42,093 bases of DNA from Propionivibrio sp. Lineage in GTDB: Bacteria > Pseudomonadota > Gammaproteobacteria > Burkholderiales > Rhodocyclaceae. The stretch lies in assembly GCA_029975435.1 (NCBI GenBank), contig JARKPC010000051.1, positions 1 through 42,093 of the forward strand, in the 5' to 3' direction. The notes under the pieces were generated by a model that saw only the letters and a program-made list of their open reading frames with translations, ran no database searches and was not told the origin of the DNA. Of the stretch, positions 26,566-35,696 are shown piece after piece; positions within the stretch are counted from its first letter, which is position 1; each line of letters begins with the position of its first letter. The translations under genes were made by a program, and so were the position numbers.

Positions 26566-29500
26566 TCATTGGATTTGTTTTCCCGCGATCTTTGCGCCGC
26601 TGAGCGATGCCTGCCCGGCGCCTCGTGTCGTGACGGGCCGTGTCTGCAGAATGCGGATCTTGCCATTGGCTATCCCGAATTCGATATCCTGCGACAATGC
26701 ATAATGGTCTTCCAGGGCCATGGCGAGATTGGCCCGAATGTCGTTTTTCTTCAGGCAAGGGACGTCACGCAGATTGCTGTCGACCGGAACGATGGATGTC
26801 CCTTTGCCAGAGGCATGCTGCTTGACCATGAACGCCTTGTTCCCGACGTGAACGCTGGAAACCGAACCGTCGGATTTGTCTACATAGTAGCGATCCACGT
26901 CGACCGCTCCGGAGACTACGCCTTCGCCAAGACCATACCCCGCTTCAATCACGATCACGTCTCGTCCGCTCACCGGATCCGTCGTAAAAATCACGCCGGA
27001 CACCTGCGAGTCGAACATCTGCTGCACCACGATCGCCAGGCCGGTCGCGCCCTTACGGACAATGCGGTGGCTCTGGTAGAGAATTCCCCGCGTCAGCCAA
27101 AACGACGTCCATACTTCCTTGATCCAATCCAGCAGTTCCGCCGGGCTGACGAACAGGAACGTTTCTGCCGCTCCGGCAAATGCCGCTTCCTCCTTGTCTT
27201 CCTGGAGACCGGACGAGCGCACGCTCACAAAACTGTCGCGCAAGCCGCACGAATCGACCGCCTCCGTGATTTCCCGGCCCACGCCGGCCGCACTGTCCAG
27301 ATGGCCCCGGCGAATCAGGTCCCGAATTCGCTCCGAGGTGTCGGCAATCATCATGCGCTTGTCCTTTTCCGAAATCTCTTGATTCGCAAGAATCGCTTCG
27401 ATTTCGGACGTCAGGTGCATATACGCGTCGTGGATACCGTTCTCCGCGAGAAACCGTTCAAAGGCGAAGGTGCTCACCATGAACGCTGGCGGTACCGATG
27501 CACCGTGTCGCTTGACGATTTGCGCGATTTCTCCGAGATTCGCGCCTTTTCCGCCGACCAGACCAACATAATCGGCATCAACTTCTTCCAGCAACAAGAC
27601 GGCGCGCCGGGATTGCGCGATCCGCTGTCTCTTCGCGCGCGTCAGTTCGTCGGCCCTGGCTTGCAAGTGGGCGACCGCGGCCTTCGCCACAAGGCCTTCC
27701 TCCCGCATGCGCTTGAGCGCTCCGTTCAGTGCCGCTTGAACTTCGCGCTTCATCCTGTAGTACGCATCTCCCTGTTGCCCGGCCGGATCTTCGATGTCGA
27801 CGAATTCGTGTACCCTGGCATAGCGGCTTAGCAGAAAAACCTTTCCGGCGGCGCCCGGATACCTCTCGGTCACGAACTGCACATGCGATCTTTCCATCGC
27901 CAGGATCAGGTCTGCCTCGCGAATATCGGCTTCCGCAAGGACTCTGCTTCGGTGATTCGTTGCGATGATCCCGTCTTCGGACAGCAGGAGCGCCTGGCTG
28001 GACTCGGACATCGGCCGGCCTTCAACGGCCGCGACGCCACGGGAGCACACCTTGATGCCGGATATTCGCTCCTCGACCAGCATCTTCTCGAACAAGAGTT
28101 CGGCCAAAGGGCTGCGGTCGATATTCGCCGTGCAGACCAACAAGACCGTCTGGGGCTTGATTTCCCCGATCTCGCGTCCGAGACGGCGCAGCGTCTTGCG
28201 TATCGCCGGCAGATCCGCTTCCGCCAAATTGCGCCGCGTCAGGGCTTCTACGTCATGCAGCGCCTCGGCTTTCAGCAACGCGATCCGTGGATGACGCCGC
28301 AAGGCCTGAATCCGCTCCTGGAATGCATTCAACCGCGGATCGCAAAGATCCAGGCTTTCCGCCAACATCGTGACGTGCGCCCAAAGGCGCTCAACCGATG
28401 CAATGGTGTTGAGCGCTCTCCAGAGTACCGTCGCCGCAGCGATGTTGTGCTCGACCTCCGACAACAGTTCCCCGGCCTCGGCAAGCGCATTCTCGGAAAC
28501 GTTCCGGATCAGCGTCGCGATGTTCTCCGCGCCGCCTTTACCGAGGCTCCCGGCCACCTCTCCCTCGGCTATCTCGCGGCGCGTGTGGCGCACGATATCA
28601 ACCAGATGTTTTCGGACGGCGGAATCGAGCCGCTTGTTCCACAGTGCTTCGGCCAATATCAGGACCAGGGCGCCGGAAACGATCTCCTGGCGGGAGTCCT
28701 GGTTGTCCAAAGCCAGCGATGCGCTGTTCAGCCAGGCTTGCAGGTCGGCGGGGGGCTTTCCTTCGGAGACGACCTGATGGATCAATTTGTGCAGCGGTTC
28801 AAGGGGAATTCCGGCGACCGGCAGGATCGAGGCGATTCCCTGCGATGCCCAGACCAGCACGATGTTGCCCTCGCGAATTTCGACTGTTTCGGAAACCATC
28901 GATTCGCTTACCAGGAAACCCTCTTCCGTCAGGGTGGTTTTTCCGGGATGGATTTCTTCGATGCGGACCATCGTGCCTTCCGCTGACTGCATCCACTCGG
29001 CGTGTGGCAAGATCAACGAAGGGATGCCAAATTCCCGCGTCGTCACCCCCGCGTGACTAAGCAGGCCACCGCTGGTGACGAGGACCGCTTCAGCGGCGCG
29101 AATGGCTTCGCTGTCTTCCGGGGTCGTAAACGGAAGCAGCAGAACCCGCCCGTCCCGATCCCGCTGATGCGAGCAGTACTCGCGGTCAAAAGTGATACGC
29201 CCGATTCTGACGGAGCCATCGCCAACGGAAGCCACGAGGCCTCTGACCGACTGGCCGCTGAGTCCGGCAGGAGCCCGTGACTGTTCAACCAGCAAGCGAT
29301 GCGAAACAATCTTGCGGAACGCGGGCAGCCGGATCTTGTTGGGGAACGAATAAGCGCTTTTGCGCAGCAGTCTCTTCAGATCGGCAATGGACAGCCATTT
29401 GCCGCCGATGCTTGGCGTTACGTGATGGCCGAAGGCATACAGGAGCGAACGGTTCTGCTCGTCGGTCAAAGCGTAGATGACCAGCCATTCGTTCGGTGCA

Positions 29501-31998
29501 ATTTCCTGCTGCGCCCGTTCCACCTTAAGCTGGTCGATGCTTCCGATCGTGTCGAAATCCAGATCGAGCTCGGTTCCTTTCAGCAGCACTGCGGTGAGCA
29601 ATGCTTCGTGCTCGCGGGCCAGCACTCTCTGAATGATTTCCTTCAGTGGCTGGTAGGCGGCATTGCGCTCCAACAAACCGCGGCGGTTAAGCCGCAGTTC
29701 CCCGCGCGCCAGCGCCCTGCGGCAGGGGCCGTTAAAGTGTCGGTCAATAACCTCCTGCCCGACGCCTCCGGTCCCTGGCTGAACGACGGCCATGTCGAAG
29801 GTTCGCAGCATCGCGTTGAGCGCGAAATACAGACGATGGCGAACCATCTGCCGTTCTTCGGAAATATACGCATTGAACTCGCGCAGCGCCTTGGGGCCGC
29901 TGAACTCGCAGTATGTCTCGAACGGCATGCCGTCGCCGCGATAGTGGAACGGAATCCGTCCCTCAACCAGAAACATTCGGGCAATGGCGGTTGCGAATTC
30001 GCGGATCTTGCCATGGCGCGATTCGCCCGCGAGACTTCCGACCGGGGCGCTTTTCAACAAAATGTACGCCATCGCGTGGTCCAGATCCCGCAGCGCCCAG
30101 ATGAGGCGCAAGACCACCACGAGAGAACGCTCGATCTGGTTGGCGGACCGCGCGCCATGATCCTTGTCCAGGCAGCCCGAGACCAGAATTTCGACCAGGC
30201 TGCTCTTGTCGAACGTGACGGTCAGTCCGGCTTCTTTCAAGACCATGCCGACAAACTCGGCGCGTAGCGCCTGCGCCAGTTCTGCCCCGCCCTGGAAGCT
30301 TTGCAACCGGATCAGGCCCTCATCGTCCGGATCTGCGATATTGGCGAACAACTCGACGCGATGTTCTCCGAGACTCACGCTGTAGATGATGTGCTTGTCG
30401 ATCAGCACAAACGTACCGGGACATGGGGCCGCAAGCCATTGCGCTGCGCGCGCGATCGTTGCCAGGCCGCGGTGACGGATCAGGCCGCTCACGATCATCG
30501 GCGAGTCGTCCAGTTTCGCTATCCGGATATGCTCGGTCCTGTCGCCTCCGATACGGCCGACGGTTACGCTCATGTCCGCGCGTGCTGTCGTCATCCGTTG
30601 CTCCAGCGCGCGGTTGCCTTTGTCATGCAAGAAGCGTATTAGCGAATGTGCACTGGCGGGCCTGCCGGATGCGGTTTCGGAAAATCCCGTGATCTTGCGT
30701 CGCAGTTCAGGAGGGAGTCTGTCGTGCTGCGCCAGTGCATTCCACGAAATATCCAGGTCATGCACGAGCGCGTCATGGAAGGCGAGGGCGGCGTCGGCAT
30801 CGGTCGGGAGAGCGATCTGTCGATAGGCTTCGACCATTTGGCCGAGAAGTGAAACGATGCAGAGCGCGGTCGATTTTGTCATTTGGTCCGCATGCGTGAC
30901 AATCAATTGCAGCGCATCGTAGTTCGGCTTGAGCAGGTTGTTCCGGAAATCAAGATACTGTGCACACAGTTGGCGTCTGGCTTCGGAGCCGGACGACACA
31001 TCCCTGGCAAGATCGCGAAGCAATACGTAGTATCCCTCGTCGCCGGGGCCTTCGCGGCGCAGTTCGCCGATACCCTCGCCTCCGATCCAGGGCGGCATCT
31101 GCGAGCTGCCGTGTTCCACCGGGTATGCCAATTGATACCCGCCCAGATCGATCCCGGAATCGTGGAGATCGACGACAGCGATCAAGCGCAATTTATCCAG
31201 TCGGTCCCAGGACTGGGTAATGCTTTTTAAGCGCTGCGCTCCGAGGGCGCGGTGCGCGATGGCAAGATTGCTGGTGATGTCGACGAGGGCCTCCGGGCTT
31301 CTTACGATCGATCGAGAGAAGCCTTGGCCGCTCATCGTCTTGAGGTCGATCAACCTGTGCAATCGGGCCACTGGCCGGCTGCCGTACAGAGCTTCGAGGA
31401 GGTAGTATGCTGCAGAAAAACGCTCCTCAAGTTCCTCCTCGACAATAGTCCTGATGGAATTTTCGGTCGCTCCATGGAACGCATTGACGAGATCGGAAGT
31501 TGGGACCGGCGCAAGTTCATCTTGAGCGGATATCGAATCCGAAAGCTCGAGAAGTGCTCGCAGAATCCCGTCTTTCGCTCGTTTCAAGGCCGCAATGCGA
31601 GTTGTGCGGGTGGCGTCATCGGTAATCCGTTCGGCAGCGGAGATGCGCTCGTTGTGGTGATGCCAAAGTTGCTTCAGCACTGCCGGATCGTGGTCGGAAT
31701 CATGGGTGAGCCGATGATGCATGCCGATGTGTGCCTCGATTTCGGCGATGCATCGTTGGATGATCCGATCTTCATCGGAGCGCGGATCCGTGCTCAGGAA
31801 GCCCTGCAAAAAGGCCAGCGTGCGCGTGAGGGCGAAGACATTCAAGCCAATTCCGTTTCCATCCGCCTCATGCAGCCGGAGATGGCCGACGTTCTGTTCC
31901 CGGATGTTGCGGAGGGCATCGGCGATGTCTCCATCGCGGGCGCCGCGTTTGCGGAGCGCGGCGATCAATTGAGCAATGCGATTCTCAATATCCGCCAT
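26566..31998 (-). CDS. Giant phosphohistidine / LMW-phosphatase / ATP-grasp fusion protein
   Basis: An 1810-residue cytoplasmic protein with no signal or membrane segment. Residues 1 to about 900 are mostly helical and match no family I know. About 930-1010 is a PEP-utilising swivelling domain, VTSGGLLSHAGVTTREFGIP, with His982 as the expected phosphorylated histidine. About 1282-1425 is a low-molecular-weight tyrosine phosphatase: P-loop Cys1289 to Arg1295 in VCTANIDRSPLAE and general acid Asp1404 in DIEDPAG. About 1462-1795 is a PEP-synthase/PPDK ATP-grasp domain: GGKGANLGE with Lys1484, SVRSSGLQEDK with Arg1594, VSGVIFTTDPVSG, AGYGLGEGVVSG and ILQTRPVTT. There is no PEP/pyruvate TIM barrel. 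ATG 31998 has AGGG upstream; a TTG at 32043 is the alternative. It likely moves phosphate from ATP via histidine to an unknown acceptor. It converges on the DctD-like gene and appears monocistronic. Confidence 0.9.
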   Translation of the reverse strand: MADIENRIAQLIAALRKRGARDGDIADALRNIREQNVGHLRLHEADGNGIGLNVFALTRTLAFLQGFLSTDPRSDEDRIIQRCIAEIEAHIGMHHRLTHDSDHDPAVLKQLWHHHNERISAAERITDDATRTTRIAALKRAKDGILRALLELSDSISAQDELAPVPTSDLVNAFHGATENSIRTIVEEELEERFSAAYYLLEALYGSRPVARLHRLIDLKTMSGQGFSRSIVRSPEALVDITSNLAIAHRALGAQRLKSITQSWDRLDKLRLIAVVDLHDSGIDLGGYQLAYPVEHGSSQMPPWIGGEGIGELRREGPGDEGYYVLLRDLARDVSSGSEARRQLCAQYLDFRNNLLKPNYDALQLIVTHADQMTKSTALCIVSLLGQMVEAYRQIALPTDADAALAFHDALVHDLDISWNALAQHDRLPPELRRKITGFSETASGRPASAHSLIRFLHDKGNRALEQRMTTARADMSVTVGRIGGDRTEHIRIAKLDDSPMIVSGLIRHRGLATIARAAQWLAAPCPGTFVLIDKHIIYSVSLGEHRVELFANIADPDDEGLIRLQSFQGGAELAQALRAEFVGMVLKEAGLTVTFDKSSLVEILVSGCLDKDHGARSANQIERSLVVVLRLIWALRDLDHAMAYILLKSAPVGSLAGESRHGKIREFATAIARMFLVEGRIPFHYRGDGMPFETYCEFSGPKALREFNAYISEERQMVRHRLYFALNAMLRTFDMAVVQPGTGGVGQEVIDRHFNGPCRRALARGELRLNRRGLLERNAAYQPLKEIIQRVLAREHEALLTAVLLKGTELDLDFDTIGSIDQLKVERAQQEIAPNEWLVIYALTDEQNRSLLYAFGHHVTPSIGGKWLSIADLKRLLRKSAYSFPNKIRLPAFRKIVSHRLLVEQSRAPAGLSGQSVRGLVASVGDGSVRIGRITFDREYCSHQRDRDGRVLLLPFTTPEDSEAIRAAEAVLVTSGGLLSHAGVTTREFGIPSLILPHAEWMQSAEGTMVRIEEIHPGKTTLTEEGFLVSESMVSETVEIREGNIVLVWASQGIASILPVAGIPLEPLHKLIHQVVSEGKPPADLQAWLNSASLALDNQDSRQEIVSGALVLILAEALWNKRLDSAVRKHLVDIVRHTRREIAEGEVAGSLGKGGAENIATLIRNVSENALAEAGELLSEVEHNIAAATVLWRALNTIASVERLWAHVTMLAESLDLCDPRLNAFQERIQALRRHPRIALLKAEALHDVEALTRRNLAEADLPAIRKTLRRLGREIGEIKPQTVLLVCTANIDRSPLAELLFEKMLVEERISGIKVCSRGVAAVEGRPMSESSQALLLSEDGIIATNHRSRVLAEADIREADLILAMERSHVQFVTERYPGAAGKVFLLSRYARVHEFVDIEDPAGQQGDAYYRMKREVQAALNGALKRMREEGLVAKAAVAHLQARADELTRAKRQRIAQSRRAVLLLEEVDADYVGLVGGKGANLGEIAQIVKRHGASVPPAFMVSTFAFERFLAENGIHDAYMHLTSEIEAILANQEISEKDKRMMIADTSERIRDLIRRGHLDSAAGVGREITEAVDSCGLRDSFVSVRSSGLQEDKEEAAFAGAAETFLFVSPAELLDWIKEVWTSFWLTRGILYQSHRIVRKGATGLAIVVQQMFDSQVSGVIFTTDPVSGRDVIVIEAGYGLGEGVVSGAVDVDRYYVDKSDGSVSSVHVGNKAFMVKQHASGKGTSIVPVDSNLRDVPCLKKNDIRANLAMALEDHYALSQDIEFGIANGKIRILQTRPVTTRGAGQASLSGAKIAGKQIQ

Positions 31999-32212
31999 GT
32001 CATCTGCCCTGTTTATGAGACCGGCCGAGCGTCCTGGTTCCAAAAAAGTCCGAGCACGTGTTCGCGACAGGAGCCGGAAGCAATCCGGAACAGAAGGCCG
32101 TATCCGCTATAAAGCGTACAAACACAGGATCCTCGCAGCGGGTTATCGCGTCAACTCTGTTTCAGGCTGCGAGCCACTCACCCCGTCTGGTTATCCAGTT
32201 CGGACGCGGCGT

Positions 32213-32428
32213 TCAAAGATCAGGCGTGCGCTTGCACCGGACGTGGATCAACTCTCCTTCCGCATTGAACCCCCATTTGCAGATACTTTCCTGCCCGGCC
32301 AGCCGACGCGCTTCAGCCCGGCGCCTTATGGCGCGGTGATCAAGGACGTCGATGGCTTTCCAAAGAACGTAGAGGCCAGCGCACAGGCCAATGCTCCAAG
32401 AGAGGATGTTGTAAAGAATGTTCGACAT
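32213..32428 (-). CDS. Possible small single-span membrane protein
   Basis: An ORF of 71 codons from ATG 32428. The N-terminal half is one hydrophobic segment (ILYNILSWSIGLCAGLYVLW), followed by a basic stretch (DHRAIRRRAEARRLAGQE) and a short soluble tail. This is a common layout for small anchored proteins, and codon use looks coding. No good ribosome site is seen. It lies 214 bases upstream of the giant phosphotransfer gene on the same strand, so a functional link is possible but unproven. An in-frame extension upstream to 32590 exists but looks unconvincing. Confidence 0.35.
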   Translation of the reverse strand: MSNILYNILSWSIGLCAGLYVLWKAIDVLDHRAIRRRAEARRLAGQESICKWGFNAEGELIHVRCKRTPDL

Positions 32429-32845
32429 GGAGATCGGCAGGGGCAGTTGAATTCGTTGAAGAAAAGTCACCGCTTGAACGACAAACGCAAGGGACGGGTT
32501 TGTGCGCTCAAACCTTTCTGACCGGTCGACGGTAACACAGCCAAAGCGATCAATGATGGTGGCGCCGAGGAGTGCATTGCCGTCACTCATCGTGTCAATT
32601 ATTCAGCGGCAAGTCTCTCAGCGAAGCAGTCGTCCAAAAATACCCCAAATATCGCCCTGCTTGTTCGGTTGGTGCCCAATAGAGACAATGTTTGCCCGAG
32701 AGACAAACTCCGGGGCATCAACGCCACTTGGGATTCTTCAGGGAGCGCATACGACTGTCCATTGTTCGATATTTAGTACTAAAGTTATATCAGTGGAAAC
32801 GAGCTGCGTAGCGACCACAGAAGTATTCATGAGGAAGAAACGTTC
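32429..32845. other. 417-base gap before the diguanylate cyclase gene
   Basis: No gene recognised. The clearest element is an exact 12-base palindrome, TTTAGTACTAAA, at 32772-32783, about 63 bases before the cyclase ATG and within an AT-rich patch that probably holds its promoter. The remaining sequence shows nothing I can name. Confidence 0.35.
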
Positions 32846-34330
32846 ATGTCGCCGATAGGTAATCTTGAATCAGCTCATCAAGCCCGGCGAATTACGCGAC
32901 TCGTGGTGATCGGAATCTCGCTCGCTCTGGTTGCCGCATGGGTCTCCATCGGCTATTTCGCGATTGAATCAAGAGAAGCCAGGATTGCTGAAGAGCAAAG
33001 GGTGTTGGCTCGGATAGCACGCGTCGTGCAGGAACAGACGCACTCACTGTTTTCACTCATTGATTATTTCCTTGTGTCGGCTGACTTGTGGTTCCAGAAC
33101 CACCCTGAAGCTGACCCGCGACATGATCCAGATTTTCTGGCATTGGTGGCGACCTTCAGCGCAAGAACCAATGGACGCGTGGACATACGGTTGGTGTCCA
33201 CGACAGGTGGGCTCTACTACTTGGGGAAAACAGGAAATGAGCCGCTGGCTGATGTGAGTGACCGGGACTACTATCAAGCCCAGATGCAACCGGCCACCCA
33301 AGGGTTCTTCATTGCCAAGCCCGTACTTAGCCGCGTGACAGGGCTCTGGGGATTGCCGATATCCTATCCGCTGAAATCGGCACCGAACGGCATGGCCGTC
33401 ATATTTGCGGCCATCGAGAATCGCGTTTTGACGATGCCTTTCGCGGATGTGCGCACTCGCCCGAACGGATCGATCATTGTCGCCCATAGAGATAGCACGG
33501 TGTTGTTTCATTCGCCTGACGAGATGGCGAGCGGGAAATCCATGGGCAACGGCGAGTTGTGGAGAGAACGGCTTCCGGTCGCTCCGGAGGGCGGATACCG
33601 GGTCAAGAAGGGCACGCTTGACGGTCGACCGCGCATCGTTGCCTATAACACCGTCCCCGACTATCCACTGGTGGTCATCGCGTCGTCAGTCACGGATGAG
33701 GTGCTGGAAGACTGGCAGAACAAGACCTTCGCTCTATTAGGTTTTGGCGTTATTGCCACCTTCTGCTGTTTGCTGGTGTTGTGGCGGCTTAAGCTGTCGG
33801 TAAGTCAATTTGAAAGCATAAGGCGGAAATTCGAGGAACAGGCCAACACCGATGACTTAACCCAAATACCAAACCGTCGTTATTTCGTCAGGCAAAGTAC
33901 GAGTGAAATCGAGCGCTCCCTGCGATATCGTAGGGAACTGTCGTTGTTGATATACGACGTAGATCACTTCAAAGAGGTCAACGACGCCTTTGGTCATGAG
34001 ACCGGAGACCAACTGCTTAAAGCGATTACTGAAGCAGTGAATAAGGAACTCCGCACCACGGACATGCAGGGGCGGCTGGGTGGTGAGGAGTTCGGCGTAT
34101 TGTTACCCGAGACGAACAAGGCAGAGGCGTTTGAAGTGGCGGAACGCTTACGGAAACGGGTAGAAGACTTGGCTTTGCATAGTCAGGACGGTCGCGAGAT
34201 TCACGTTACCGTTTCAATTGGAGTCTCTGAATTGCCAGGTCATGGAGAAACGCTCGACCAACTCATGTCGCGGGCCGATAAGACTCTCTATCAGGCAAAG
34301 GAGAGCGGTCGAAATCGTGTTGCTGTATAG
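32846..34330 (+). CDS. Membrane diguanylate cyclase with Cache sensor
   Basis: A 494-residue protein predicted to make cyclic di-GMP in response to an extracellular signal. It has a membrane segment at about 18-42, a double-Cache-like periplasmic sensor to about 290 (GLYYLGKTGNEPLADVSDRDYY is typical), a second membrane segment at about 296-316 and a GGDEF domain from about 335. The active-site motif is GGEEF at 412-416, and an inhibitory RxxD site lies five residues before it (Arg403, Asp406), so product feedback is expected. No EAL domain follows. GAGGAAG sits ten bases before the ATG. Codon use is less GC-biased than its neighbours, which might indicate later acquisition. Confidence 0.94.
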   Translation: MSPIGNLESAHQARRITRLVVIGISLALVAAWVSIGYFAIESREARIAEEQRVLARIARVVQEQTHSLFSLIDYFLVSADLWFQNHPEADPRHDPDFLALVATFSARTNGRVDIRLVSTTGGLYYLGKTGNEPLADVSDRDYYQAQMQPATQGFFIAKPVLSRVTGLWGLPISYPLKSAPNGMAVIFAAIENRVLTMPFADVRTRPNGSIIVAHRDSTVLFHSPDEMASGKSMGNGELWRERLPVAPEGGYRVKKGTLDGRPRIVAYNTVPDYPLVVIASSVTDEVLEDWQNKTFALLGFGVIATFCCLLVLWRLKLSVSQFESIRRKFEEQANTDDLTQIPNRRYFVRQSTSEIERSLRYRRELSLLIYDVDHFKEVNDAFGHETGDQLLKAITEAVNKELRTTDMQGRLGGEEFGVLLPETNKAEAFEVAERLRKRVEDLALHSQDGREIHVTVSIGVSELPGHGETLDQLMSRADKTLYQAKESGRNRVAV

Positions 34331-34521
34331 GTGGGCGTAATCACAGCGGTCGCTCAGATGGCAGCTTGAAGAAAACGTCGTACGGCCGGATTTGGCCGAT
34401 AGCCGCAGCACACCTCCCAATCAGGAGCATGAAGTGTTCAAACCCAAAGGGCCGGATGCAAGTCGACGAACGTTGCCCTGACGGGCCTCTTTCGGGCTGC
34501 TGTATGGCAAGCGTCGGGCGC

Positions 34522-35490
34522 CTACCGGTAATCCGCCGGATTGGCAGAATCGGTGGGGCGCTGCACGACTTTCCTGAGCGCCTCGCTCATCGGCAGGTTC
34601 AGGTTGATGCCTTGCCCGGGAATCGGTTGCTGAAACCATTTCTGGTAGATCAGGGCGAAGTCGTCGCTGCGGAACAATGCCACGATGGCTTTATCCACCG
34701 CCCGTTTGAAAACCGGGTCGTCCTTGTTGAGCATGATGCCGTAGGGTTCGACGGAGAGGGTTTCGTGCGAGATCAGGTAATCGTCGGGTTGCGGTGCATT
34801 GGCGATGAAGCTGCGCAGCAGCACATCGTCCATGGCGTAGGCTTGGGCGCGGCCGCTGGCTACCATCAGGAACGAGTCGGAGTCGTCGCGTCCCGCCAGA
34901 ATTTCCATGCCGAGGCGCCGCGACTGATTCAGTTCGTTCAGGTAGCGCATGCTGGTGGTGCCGATGGTGGTGACCACGGCTTTTCCGCGCATGTCGTCGA
35001 TGCGCATGATCGGCGTTTGGCGTTTGGAGACCAGGCGGCTTTCGGTGACGAACGTGGTGACCGAGAAGGCGACACTTTTCTGCCGTTCCGGGGTGTTGGT
35101 GGTGACGCCGCATTCCAGGTCGATCGTGCCGTTGGCTACGAGCGGAACCCGTGTGGCAGGCGTCATCGGCACCAGGCGGACGGCGAGGGCCTTGAGCTTG
35201 AGTCGAGTGCGGATGGCGGCAACGACCTTGTTGCAAATGTCCATGGAATAGCCGACGGGCTGATGGTTTTCGTCGAGGTAGGAAAAGGGCACTGAACCTT
35301 CGCGGTATCCGATGGCAATGACTCCTGCCGCGCTGATTTTCCTCAAAGTGACGGACTCCTGAGTCTCGGATGGCTCGGAAGAAAGGGCGTGTCCCGTACA
35401 TAGCCAGCACAGGCAAGCGAGGAGAAGCCGCAGGCGCGTGGATGCGGTGGGAATGGCTCGGGAAGAAACGGAATCAGGCGTGCCGGTCAT
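34522..35490 (-). CDS. Amino-acid ABC transporter substrate-binding protein, GltI-like
   Basis: A 322-residue periplasmic binding protein of the glutamate/aspartate group. The signal peptide is long (about 37 residues, basic start then LRLLLACLCWLCTGHA). Mature motifs are the family ones: GVIAIGYREGSVPFSYLDENHQPVGYSMDICNKVV, TPATRVPLVANGTIDLECG-TTNTPER and the late DKAIVALFRSDDFALIYQKWFQQPIPG. The start at ATG 35490 is preferred over an in-frame TTG at 35502. No gltJKL permease or ATPase genes are adjacent. It is divergent from a second PBPb-type gene that lacks a signal peptide. Confidence 0.9.
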   Translation of the reverse strand: MTGTPDSVSSRAIPTASTRLRLLLACLCWLCTGHALSSEPSETQESVTLRKISAAGVIAIGYREGSVPFSYLDENHQPVGYSMDICNKVVAAIRTRLKLKALAVRLVPMTPATRVPLVANGTIDLECGVTTNTPERQKSVAFSVTTFVTESRLVSKRQTPIMRIDDMRGKAVVTTIGTTSMRYLNELNQSRRLGMEILAGRDDSDSFLMVASGRAQAYAMDDVLLRSFIANAPQPDDYLISHETLSVEPYGIMLNKDDPVFKRAVDKAIVALFRSDDFALIYQKWFQQPIPGQGINLNLPMSEALRKVVQRPTDSANPADYR

Positions 35491-35696
35491 AGCGGAGTCC
35501 AACGAAAACCATCGGTTCGGCCCTGTGCGGAAGAATGCTGGCCCGCGGGAAGTCGAAACGGGATTCTACGGTAACAAGGGAAGAGCAGTGAGTCGGTTTC
35601 TCGTTCGGCGCGGTTTGGCGCACAATAGCTTCAGGCCCCTCGGACGGCAGATTCGCCGAGGCAATGGATATTTCAAGCCGTGTCAATGAGGTTGCA

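Noticed and set aside
34331-34521. Possible degenerate repeat or insertion remnant between the cyclase and the GltI-like gene
   Set aside because: Only short GC-rich stems such as GCCC-TGAC-GGGC are seen, with no inverted ends or transposase similarity.
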